Below are positions 47,537 to 58,700 of a stretch of 64,000 nucleotides of DNA, piece by piece. The notes below the pieces were generated by a model. That model saw only the letters and a list, made by a program, of their open reading frames with translations, ran no database searches and was not told the origin of the DNA. The DNA comes from Plantago major (lineage: Eukaryota > Streptophyta > Magnoliopsida > Lamiales > Plantaginaceae), in contig CM048844.1 in NCBI GenBank assembly GCA_026545765.1, positions 1,736,001 to 1,800,000 of the forward strand. The letters run 5' to 3'. Both the position numbers and the translations under genes were made by a program. Position 1 is the stretch's first letter. Each line of letters begins with the position of its first letter.

Positions 47537-50500
47537 AACGGAGCCGTGGGTGCTCCTAGCTCCAATTTTTTAAATTTGAATATTTTTACTTTTCACCTTT
47601 AAAATTAGTATAACATTTGTACCCACCTAAATTTTTAAACCCTGAGAATTTCAGATATGTAGGGTTGACATATAGTTTTAACTCCATGTATTGAGATTAG
47701 AGTAAAACATTTAATGTGATAAAATGTGTAATTTAGCAGTAAAACATGTAATTTGTGTATAAACATAATTTTTATTATTATTTTTAGTAATGTATGAAGT
47801 TATATAAGATAAATAAAAATTACAAATATATGAAATTCTACTCATGGATTTTGTAAACTTTGATACCCCACGACAGTAATTAGCTCAAATGGAGGTTTTA
47901 TATAGAAAGTGAGTTGGGCGCCCAAGTAAGTTTGGATTTTAGTTTGTTTAAGATAGTAAAGTTTGATGTTCTATCTACTACTGTATCATGCACTATGTAA
48001 CAATCAACTTGAACAAGGCTGTTCTTGATTGGAAAAGGCAAAATTGACGTGACGTACGTACTCCTTCATTCCGTCCCATAAACATTAGAGTTGCGTATAA
48101 AAATTAAAATAAATGATAAAATATGAGCATTAAAATGTGGTAAAAAATTATACTATTAGTAGAAAATGTCTAACTCATGTTTAAAGTTATTTTTTTTTAA
48201 TTATTTGTTATGTGTGTGATGTAGCTACAATTATAGTAATGTTTGAAGTTTTATGCAACAGTTAAAATGACAAATGAGTGAATTAAGTTCTACGGGATCG
48301 AATTGGGAGTATAATGCAAACGTGGAGTCCAGTCACCCACATATATATTTTTAGTTGGCAGCTCGAGCAGTCTAGTTTTGTGCATGCGTTTTGACTAAGA
48401 TTAATTATTGTTAAACACATGGTTTAAACACGTTTTTATTGGCTATATTGCGTTGTAGAAAGTAGATACCCCAACTGAAATCAGGGAATTGAGCTTGATA
48501 ATCTCCTTCTCTTGGGAGTATGAAATACCACCTTTCGTTTGGCAACTAAACGAAATATATGGTCCAATTACCATCTCAACTACCTTATTCATCATGCATG
48601 TTTTAAAAAATTACCCATGAATTACATCTTCAAATTACCCTATGATTACCGAACACACTCCTAGTATCAAGAAAAAGAAAAAAAAGTTGATAGCTAAGCT
48701 CATCTTCATGTGATGTAATCATTTGGAGGTTACCTATCATTTATCAATTATTTTAAAACGTCACTCACAACTAAGTTGGCCCAAAATCGATATATCTATC
48801 TCAAATCAATATCGTCACCTATTTTAATTTAGGTATGTCTCAATATAAATGTAACATTTTTATTTTTTTGATAAAATGCACACTCGCATCAACTAATAAT
48901 TTGGACCCACATGCTACAATTATAATTTATAATCACTATTTTACTCCATACTTAATTTATGTATTGAAAACTAAAATTAACATTTAATCTGAGACGGACG
49001 GATGTGTATTAGGTAATTAGTACTCCCTCCGTTTTTTTAGAAACTTGCTATATCGATTGATCATTGAACTGTCTTCGATTGATCAGAATTACTTTAACGA
49101 TAATAAGAATAATTTAATAAAATCATATAATGAAAATTTAGTAATTAAATTTTTATTATATGATTTTATTTAATTATTTACTATTATACTTAAGAAAGAA
49201 TTTAAGAAAAGTCAAGACAAATGACGCATCAAGAAATGATAAGTTTTAAAAGGAACGGAGGAGTATATTTTATCACGTCACACAGCTGGACTTTGAACAA
49301 CTCTTTTGTCTCAAGCCTCGACTCACTCTTGTAAGAGTCCAATGAATGGATTCTATTTTAATAGTACTCTCTACTAGCAATTACTATCTACAAACTCTTG
49401 TGTAAATTTATTGTAATGTATTATCGGATGGATCTGAACAAACTGATCTCGTCTCAAACACGTACATACGTGTAGTAGCTGTGTCTTATCTAAATTTAAT
49501 TTCCCTTTTTAATTTATTTCTTCTGCGTGAAAGTCAAATCAGGTGGATCAACTTGGAAGAAAGCTATACTGTGAAATTATGCATAGTTATCTCTCCCCGA
49601 ACAGCTTGGCCGAACAAAAATGACAATTCAATTTCATTATTTAATGTAGTACTTAGATGCATTGAACCAGGTCGAACATAATTTTTTTTTTAAATCATAG
49701 GCACCCTGTACGTCCTCAATAGATACTATTGGGTCTGGTCAATTAGGGAATTGATGCCACCCTCCCATCTCCTTTCAGAACCTATCCGAAATAAGTCACT
49801 TTAGTGTGACACTTAAAACGCTATTTGAAGCGATGCTCATAGATTATAATTTTTTGTGACATACTTTTATTTTCGTACTATTGATACCCTATTTAATCAT
49901 GATACTAAATTGGAACGCTCAAAATTTTAGGGCCATCAACGGGCGACGTGAGTTCCATATGTGTTTGAGAGTGTCAAAAGTCGTCTACTTCCATATATGT
50001 TTGAGAGTTGAGAGACTCTTAAAAATGTATGGTCTGACCAAATCGGTGTTTCATTGCCTATTCAAGATTTGATAAGCAGGGCGATTTATGTGTTTGTTTA
50101 TTAGACTACTACATTGAAGTAGAACAAAAAGCTGAAACGTAACGGAACTAATTTCTTATTCCAGGAACTATAGTCTATAAATTATAAATAATAATTTTGG
50201 CAGTATAACACTACTACTTGTGTCATCTTGTCATTGTGTGCAAGTATAACTATGATATATTAAATTTATAGTAGATGTAAGTATATAAGATGGTGTAACC
50301 TTAAACTAAACAGATTATTCATTCGAAACGTGTAAGAGCCATCACAACAGATCCTCGAACTCAAAGGTCAGTCAGTACTTATCTTTCTCATTCTCATCAA
50401 CTCTTATTTTCTTTTCTTCTTCTTTTTTTTAATTGCAATTTGTTCATTTAATATGTAATTGTTGTGTTGAATGTTCGTTAATCGTCCATTTTGATAAACA

Positions 50501-51606
50501 TTGTGAGTCTGGATTTATTTTTAGGTAAAATATTGATAGGTGATATGTAATAGTATTAGCTTTTTTCTGGGTTTTAGTTAAGCCCAAGAGCAACTGCATT
50601 TGTTTTCCAGTTAGTCTGTTTTCTACCAAAATCTAGCTGTATTAAAGAAGTCACTGTTTATGAAAAGTTTAAGTCGAACTGTGAAAGCGTCTTGGCCCAA
50701 ATTTTTTGATTCGGCACGGTTTGAATATACCCTCTTAGATCCTGTCTAGCAAAACTAAGTGATAGATAAAGTAGTTGATGACTCATACGTTAGCTGGTAG
50801 TTGATTAATCATGCGAGTTAACTTAATTTTAAGTCCATGTGCAAATTCCACTTCAATTCTAATGTTAGTGCTATTCAAACTTATCTATCCATAATAATAT
50901 CAACACAGTCATTTTCTACTTAAAATTTCGATGCTACTAAATATGAATATTGCTTTTCGAGTTCGGCATAATCAGGGATTTCAAATCGAGGGTCGAAATT
51001 ATGTAGTATATGGATTATTTCGGAGGTCGGGGGATCCTAAGATCTTAAATTATCGGAAAAACAATTTTGGGGGGACAGACACCCACTATGCGTGCTCTGG
51101 TTCCGTCCATGGGTATAATAAATCTTGTGATGATATAGAAAAAAGTCCGAGATTTTATGATACATGAGTTAAGAAGCTATGATGGCAGCTATAAGCCATT
51201 GATAGTTGACCTTTTGGCAGATATGTGGTTAAACTCCAGCTTGATTGGTAGAGGTCCTTGTCATAAAAGTGTAGTTTATTGACATTGAATTTGACAACTT
51301 GGCCCATATGAAAGCAATGTGGAAAATTTTGTATTGATAACCTTTAACGACATCCTATAATCCTATTTCAGCCTCCTTTTTACTTGTAGATCCTGATTTT
51401 CAGACCAGTCACCAGCTGTCTTTTATCTCTTTCTTCTCTGTTTCCTTGTCCTTAGCTTTTTTTTGCTCTTTCTTGATCCTATATAGTCATCTTTTTCTTC
51501 TCTTGTAAAAACAAGTTGTTCAGTTTATTATTCTTACAGGAACAAACTGCATTAGCATACACAAGTGTATTTTTCGCCAAAAAAAAAAAAAAAAAATCCT
51601 GTTTTT
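47537..51606. other. Long intergenic spacer with MITEs; CBL leader at the right
   Basis: AT-rich, with several MITE-type ends (48062, 48830-49005, 49021-49265). No convincing coding exon. A frame at 50931-51167 has no family resemblance. GATCCTCGAACTCAAAG|GTCAGT near 50368 and the acceptor TTCTTACAG at 51539 could delimit a leader intron of the CBL gene. Confidence 0.4.
49021..49265. mobile_element. Stowaway-like MITE, ~245 bp
   Basis: Left end TACTCCCTCCGTTTTTTTAG and right end GGAACGGAGGAGTA are inverted partners. Next to the left end GAAACTTGCTATATCG and, inside, an AATTTA-rich palindrome around 49120-49190 give a hairpin structure. No coding frame. Confidence 0.7.
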
Positions 51607-53126
51607 ATGGGCTGCAAGCAATCCAAGTCGCGGAGACGCACCCCTGGTTACGAGGAGCCAACTGTTCTTGCTGCTGAGACAATATGTAAGTATGCAAGTA
51701 TACATCCTCATTTCATAGAATTTGCAGTAAAGTTCTGAACTTGATGTATGGTGTAGTGTACTGGAGAATTAATATACATGACTAGATTCTACAGCTTTTA
51801 CAAGTTCGAGCTTTTTCATGAGATGAAATTATATCGTGGGGGGTCTTATTGTTGTAAATGTTTCTTTAACAGTTACAGTAAGCGAAGTGGAGGCATTGTA
51901 TGAACTATACAAGAAGATAAGTAGCTCGATAATCAACGATGGCCTAATTCACAAGGTATGAACTGCAGTTTTTGTGAACTGATATGTAGTAGAAGCAGAA
52001 AAACAGCTTGTGACAAATATCAGCTTAATAGAAGCTAAGGAAATCTGAAATAAGTTGATTTGAAGTAGCAGATGTCATTTTAGCATTTTCAGAATTGAAA
52101 GAATTCGCAAAGAAGCACTAGATTAACTTGTTGATGAGACGTCGTATATGTGAATTTCGTTGAACTTATTTTCTGCAATGTTAACTCATCAGGAGGAATT
52201 CCAGCTAGCGCTCTTTAGGAACAAAAACAAACGAAACTTTTTCGCAGATAGAGTAAGCAAGCTCACTTGTCCTAAGGTTATGGCTATGGCCTTATAAATG
52301 ATACACGCGTTAATCAATATTTGGTTTGTTTGTTCAGATATTCGATTTGTTTGATTACAAGTGCAATGGAGTTATCGAATTTGGAGAATTTGTTCGATCA
52401 TTAAGCATTTTCCACCCTAATGCTCCAGTTTCAGAGAAAGTCTCATGTAAGGTTTAACATAATGCTTATTGTATGACTTGTATCTTAATAGCTCATATAT
52501 GTCTAACTAAAGATCTCTGCCTGGCAGTCGCATATAGACTCTACGACTTGCGGAACACAGGCTATATCGAGAGAGAAGAGGTATTTCTAACTTATCCTAC
52601 TAGTACTATGCTTGTTCATTACATTTATGGTTCTATTGCGTTAGGATTAAATTAAGGTTTTCGTCTTTGAATGATTTGACAGTTGAGAGAAATGGTACTG
52701 GCCTTATTGCATGAGTCGGATTTGGTACTTTCAGAAGATGTTGTGGAAATGATCGTGGACAAGGTAACGATTCCTTGATATACTTAGCGTTTTCCCTTTT
52801 ATGGTATTTAATCTTTTCAACCTGTCATTCTGAACTCCGGTCCTTTTTTCTGGTTTTGCTGCAGACGTTTTCTGAGGCGGATATAAACAATGATGGAAAG
52901 ATTGATCCAGAAGAATGGAAGGAGTTTGTGTCCAAAAATCCATCTCTAATCAAGAATATGACTCTTCCATATCTGAAGTAAGTTTTAGAGTCTACTTGCT
53001 GAAAGTAACTTTAATAGCATGCTTGAACGCACCCTCAGTAACCTTGCTTTCGGCTTTTTCAGGGATATATCATTAGCATTTCCGAGCTTCGTGCTTTACT
53101 CCGAGGTTGAAGATTCAGACATATAA
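51607..53126 (+). CDS. Calcineurin B-like calcium sensor, CBL4/SOS3-type, 213 aa
   Basis: Eight exons: 51607-51685, 51873-51955, 52193-52252, 52338-52446, 52528-52580, 52683-52763, 52865-52977 and 53063-53126. CBL proteins bind calcium with four EF-hands and recruit CIPK kinases to membranes; CBL4 (SOS3) acts in salt tolerance. The N-terminus [11 protein letters not shown] carries the MGCxxSK signal for N-myristoylation and nearby palmitoylation, followed by [14 protein letters not shown]. The core [73 protein letters not shown] and [18 protein letters not shown] matches CBL4/CBL8. The last EF-hand ([12 protein letters not shown]) is canonical; the first is the atypical CBL loop. The tail has FPSF, the C-terminal motif phosphorylated by CIPKs. 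CBL4 and CBL8 cannot be separated by eye, so no symbol is given. Confidence 0.9.
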
Positions 53127-53329
53127 GACTCATTCAAGGTTTTGGACTAGTTACAGTTTCTGAATGGGATAATGTACCTATTAGACGTGTCAAGGCTTAC
53201 ATTCCATATCAGAGAACTGGCAAGCAAAAACGCGTCAAGGGGTTGATTCACGAATCAATTAGAACTCGGTTGGTGAATCGAGGAGCTGATGTAGATGCAC
53301 GGAGACGAAAATACAGCAAGGATTGGTAG
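53127..53329 (+). other. Open coding-like stretch after the CBL stop, unassigned
   Basis: In another frame from the CBL gene, about 65 codons read IQGFGLVTVSEWDNVPIRRV, KAYIPYQRTGKQKRVKGLI, HESIRTRLVNRGADV and DARRRKYSKDW, then TAG (53327-53329). The composition is basic and protein-like. It has no ATG of its own and overlaps the presumed CBL 3' UTR. It could be a remnant exon of another gene, an alternative CBL C-terminus or chance. I do not recognise the family. Confidence 0.3.
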
Positions 53330-53476
53330 AATTTGAGTTAACAAAAAGAAGCCTGTGTGGTTGTGTTCAGTGCTGCAGAGAGTGTACAGAAACATGCATG
53401 TGTCTTGTGTTGAATGATTTTGAAGTATATTCAGACATTACTTTATTTTGTTAATACCTTTTGAGTCGCTGATAAT

Positions 53477-53622
53477 AGATTTGTTCTTCACAATTATACC
53501 AATAATAAAATTCTTTTGTAAATTACATGTGACTATGTATATCGGGATTAGATTTGTTCTTCACAATTATACCAATAATAAAATTCTTTTGTAAATTACA
53601 TGTGACTATGTATATCGGGATT
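53477..53622. repeat. Perfect tandem duplication, 73-bp unit
   Basis: AGATTTGTTCTTCACAATTA...CTATGTATATCGGGATT occurs at 53477-53549 and again at 53550-53622 with no differences that I can see. This implies a recent event, or a join artefact. Confidence 0.9.
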
Positions 53623-54269
53623 TTCTTCTCCGTCGGAAAAGTAGATTTTAGTGGGGTCCCCTACTATAGTGACAGGTTCCCCGAGGTGGAAGGTCTAGAT
53701 CTACAACACGTGAATTTGAGATCTAATATATAACTGATGAATTAAGTGCAGGTCGCTGTTCCCTTTTGATTGATTGGAAATTTGGAATGTCCATCTCATC
53801 TCCCAGCTAACCCAATGGGCCGCCCATTGACAAGCCCATCACATCCTCTCAAGTCTGGTCCAGTCCACTAAGAATCTCTCAAGTCTAGAGTCTAGACTAA
53901 TATTGCTTGATAATTTGCTGCTTCTCATTTTCCTTTCATCTTTCTTCTTCTTCTTTGGCCACATCAAGATGTAGAAGAGACATTTGAAGCAATCAACTGC
54001 AAATATTCTGGTTAAAACTTGGGAATTGATCTTTCGGGTCGTAAATTCATGAAACAAGGTAAAATGGTAAAAGATCGAAGTTCATGCATTCGAGGAATCC
54101 AGGAACGCGAGAGGTGTAACACGTCTAGTTGATATAACATATTCGAACCTTCATGCAAATTTTGCCAACTCAAATTTTATCTGAAGGGGAGCCAAATCCC
54201 ATCAAAGAAGGGTAAAAGAACAGTATACTTTTTATCATATAGTACTTTAACACTAAATTTATTATCAAA

Positions 54270-54715
54270 TATCATCTGTAACGCCCCAAAGTTTCAAGTC
54301 AAGTCCAAAGAGTTTAAAGGGATAGAGAACGCTACTCATACCAACAAGATGCACCTTTCTTTTCGGGAATCCACCTATAATAACTCCAGAGTCGAGCAAT
54401 CTTAGGATGACAACAATACGCGTATGACAATGGCCAAAGATATCACCCAGAAATGCCAGAGAATCATAGCCCATTATTAGTGGTCCGGTTATCTAAATTT
54501 ATCGAGCTGCTTAATCCAAAACCCACAAGGGGTGGACGGTTGGTCGGACCATGGTGCGGCGGGGACGTCGCACAATTCAAGAGGGTGTGAATGTAACGTC
54601 CCAAAGTTTCAAGTCAAGTCCAAAGAGTTTAAAGGGATTCAGAACGGTATTCATACCAAGGTGCACCTTTCTTTTCGGGAATCCACTTGTAAGAACTCCA
54701 GAATGGAAAGTATGT
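54270..54715. repeat. Paired LTR-end-like segments, ~120 bp each
   Basis: TGTAACGCCCCAAAGTTTCA (from 54279) and TGTAACGTCCCAAAGTTTCA (from 54592) each start a ~120-base shared segment running through AAGTCCAAAGAGTTTAAAGG to TTTCTTTTCGGGAATCCAC. TGTAACG(C/T)CCC is a common start of plant Gypsy-type LTRs, so these may be truncated LTR ends. No gag/pol frames are near. Confidence 0.55.
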
Positions 54716-55139
54716 TGCAGACAATGCACCAAAGATATCATCCAGAAATGTCAGAAAGAATCACACAAATTTCCGGCCATTCATTAGCCATTCTTACAAT
54801 ATCCCTATCATCTCAAAATTCAGAATTAATAATTTCCACATATTACACATTCGAGATCGGACATCAATTATGGAGGTGCATAAATCAACTCACATGTCCT
54901 CTTATTAATCAGTCATATATTGTGGGTCACTGCATAATTTCTTTATTTTGCTCAGCATTTCTGTATCACATTCATTCTTTTAAACCCACCGACACAAGTA
55001 AACAGGAAACACACTTAAAGAGAGACACAGTACATTTAAATCATAGCTTAGAAGAAATTAATAGTATTACAAATTTACAATTCTGTAAAGTCTGTAATAG
55101 GTCGAAGAGCAAAATATAACACAGTAGTACGCCTATTTA

Positions 55140-55500
55140 CTATTCCCTCCCGAAACAAATGTCCCATTTAACTTTCAATCGCTATTTCACAGTTTCCCAT
55201 TAGTAAATTAATATTCCATCGCTATTTTACAGTTTCATGTTAGATTGAACATTAGTAAAACATATAAATGTATATTTCACTTGACCAGAGATACAATTAA
55301 GGACAACCTAAGTCTATTATGTCCCGAACAAATGTCCAATTTAACTTTCTATCGTTATTTTCACAGTTTTCATACATAAGTAAATTCCGTAGCTAGCTAT
55401 TTCGCAGTTTCTTGTTCGATTAACGAACATTAGTACAACATTTAAATGTATATTTCACTTCAGAAACACATTTAGGGACAACCTATATATCCCAATTGAT
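55140..55500. repeat. Diverged tandem duplication, ~175-bp unit
   Basis: GAACAAATGTCC(C/A)ATTTAACTTTC, CGCTATTTCACAGTTT-like and TAAATGTATATTTCACTT blocks followed by GGACAACCTA occur in the same order at about 55150-55310 and 55322-55490. Confidence 0.7.
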
Positions 55501-55752
55501 GAGTCAGTTGGTGTCTAGCTATTACAGAAGTTGAATGAATATATAAATCCTAATACATGAGCTAGTAAAACACCAAATGATGTACCAAACAGGACAAATC
55601 TTTATGATATCTAACACTTAGCCTTTTCAGTTGAATTAGTAACTTTGAGTTTTAGAACCCATTTATGGATATTATTACCACATAAATAGAAGAATTGATA
55701 AGCTTACTATATATACCATATCAAGGAACTCTCCCAACTACTATGAGTATAT

Positions 55753-58700
55753 TCATGTCTGGAGCCCTGCCAAGAAAGCTACCCCAGTAGACGGCAACCA
55801 CGACGAACCGTAGATGAATTGTGCCACGGTGTACTTACTCGCCTCCTCTGCAGAAGTAATGACACGATACCCGGGCCATTTGACCCGTTGCCCTATTGCC
55901 CCACCGGGTCCGTAGTTCATGTACTCCCCATAGTACAATGTGTCTAGAGCGAACGTCGCGTTCCACTCTAACCATCCCTTAGGGTGGATGTGATCGCCCA
56001 TGTACGATAGCATGTACACTGTTCGTGAATACAACTTCCACGGCCGGCCTAAATAGGTCTGGTAGGCATCTTTTGCAGATTCAAGATCGGCCTCTGCCAC
56101 GATCCTGCAAGCGTGGATTGAAATGCCCGTATTCTGATTAGGATCCTTGCGGTTTTGGGCTGTGATGGTGTTCTTTTGTTGTGCCATGGGCTTTCGGGCG
56201 TGAAGGCTACAGTTTTGGAACACGACTGCAGCGTTACCAAATATGAAGTCAACTGTGCCATAAATGTCACACTCGCGGTAAAACTGTCTCTGTGAGTGGG
56301 TGTACAATGTGTCTTGGTAACCGATAATGTTGCATCGGTAGATCACCGAGTGATCCGCCCCGACCCGCAGGGCCACAGCTTGGTGCTTACTTGGTCCAGC
56401 ATAGTTTTCAAATGTTATATCCCTTGCAATAAATCCAGCACCAGTTGCAGCTACAAGACAATAAGGATAAATGTAAAAACATTGTGAAAAACAGCTAGCT
56501 TGATGTGATCATCATGACAAAGAATTGCTACACCTTATTGGCTCTTAGACTCATAGTAACAAGTGGGATTAACAACTGGTTGCAACAATAACCTATTTAT
56601 GTTTGCTGGTAAAGGGCCTTAAAGGCTTAAATAACATGCTCTTGACCCACCAATAATGTCAATATCTACATCATAGCCACCAATATAGACCCAAATTATC
56701 CACCTTATGATAGTTTGTGATAATGTTTTTTAGGTAATGATCTTCTATATTATGTATGTCATTACACAAGTTATATTCTTTGGTCTCAATCAAGAAGTAT
56801 TAAAAGAAAACTCTGAACAAAAGTTGGATAAAAGGGAACAAGACACATGAATGAAGTAGAGTATCAATACAACGAAATTGATTTGGATGGGCAGTTTTTG
56901 CCATGCAGAAGTGTATAATTATCATGCTTTTGTGGCACATTATTACATTTTTGTGATGCAGTTAAAAAACGGCTCTTTCTATATCAATTCTCATCAATAT
57001 AATGAATCTTATGTAATGGCCAATTAATTTTTAAGTATGTTTTAATGATGATATCTTCATTGATGAATTTGCATCACTCAATCAAATTAGGTTATCTTGT
57101 TCTCTCTTTCCTATGTCACATTGATCAAAGCATTAGGACTATATCAAGACTCACAAAAGGATGAAAGGATGGTTGGTCCATATTTCCAAAGAAGAAAAAA
57201 TGAAAATGTACCATAACCTGCCCCATTAAAGTCCCTCAACTATACAAGAATATGCTCCAATTGGAAAAGGACAGACACTAAAAATTAGTTGAAATATGAT
57301 ACTAGCTTTTACAAATTCTGGATAAAATGGATGACATTAGCCCACAAGAAGCTCATTCAAAGCATCCTATGAGAGGTCTACCTTACATTCCTCACTAAGA
57401 AATGGCATTGCCTTAATGACACTCACTTGTCTCACCTATATTATAGTAGTAATTTCAATCAAAGTAGATACAAATTTTATGAGACTTTAAGACAAATGTT
57501 TACCAATAATTTGAAGAGAAGCAATTACTCTATCCGACATCATGATATAATGATTCCTGATGTTTAATTATATGTTGTAACACAATATATATAATGTATA
57601 TGATATAACATTTAAAGTATCAGAAATTACATTATGTTATAGATGGGTAAAATAAACCGTAAAATGGTTTATTAATTACCAAAAGCTTAAAGTAGGGTTG
57701 AAATGAAAAGCAAAGTGAAAAAGAATTGAAAAATCCTTCTGTAAACCATATCTAACTTGTTTGATAGTGAGTGAAAAGATAGACAAAGAATAATATGAGC
57801 ACACTGAAAAAACAGTAAATCTTTGCCTAAGGTCAGTATGGCAGCCACGTGCATGTTAAAAGGTTCATGCAAACGCCAAATTTGAATTTACCCAATATTG
57901 TATTGGGACCTAGAATAAAAATAGTAAAAATATTGTGGGGAAAAAGCTAAATAGTGGAAAGTTTGAGGAAAGGTTAAGAATGTGTAAAGGAGTTTTACCG
58001 AAAGTTGCCGTGTGGAATGTTGTCATGTTATCTTGAACGCTTTTACCACCCGAAATGACCGTCTTGCCCTTCCCGTCACCGATGAACATCAAGTTCGTCT
58101 TCTTCCTTCCCACCTTCAAGATTTTCTCCTCATACCTAGAACATAAATCAGTTGAAAGTAACTTATCAGATCAACTATCGAATACAAGATAACTTATAGT
58201 GAAAGTAAATACGCAATACATGATTGTGAACTTAGATCGAAAACAACAAGAGGTCACAATCGTAACAAGAAAAAAGTTATTGATGTGATAATAATTAATG
58301 GAAACCACGGACAACACCAAGAACTTGAAGAGAAAAGTCACCATCCTAATCACGAGAATTCACCAAACAATAAAATTGACATGTAATTACGATAGCCTAA
58401 TGACACGACAAAATTAATTAAACAAATCACGGATAAAGCAATTAAAAAGGAAAACACACGTGAACTTACTTTCCTGCCCTCACGTAGATGATGAATCTTT
58501 TACTACCATGCTCAGGCGCCTTTTTTATGGCCTCGGCAATCGTCTTAAATGTACCATTACCTAAACAACATTTATTGAAATTGTTAGAGGAGCGTACGTG
58601 CGCGTGACATATCTAAAATCAAATTCATATTGTACAAAAATACTTCATCCGTCTGGAATAAGTTCATTGATTTTATACCAAACTTTTCATTAATTATTAA

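Larger units (their letters stand above)
53330..55752. other. CBL 3' flank to pectinesterase 3' flank
   Basis: Apart from the repeats listed for this stretch, no coding exon is visible. Frames at 54532-55119 run through the LTR-like repeat and have no family resemblance. Confidence 0.4.

Noticed and set aside
50931..51167. 78-codon frame upstream of the CBL gene
   Set aside because: No recognisable motif, and it sits in what is probably the CBL leader intron.
54532..55119. 195-codon frame
   Set aside because: Runs through LTR-like repeat DNA and AT-rich spacer, with no domain resemblance or splice context.
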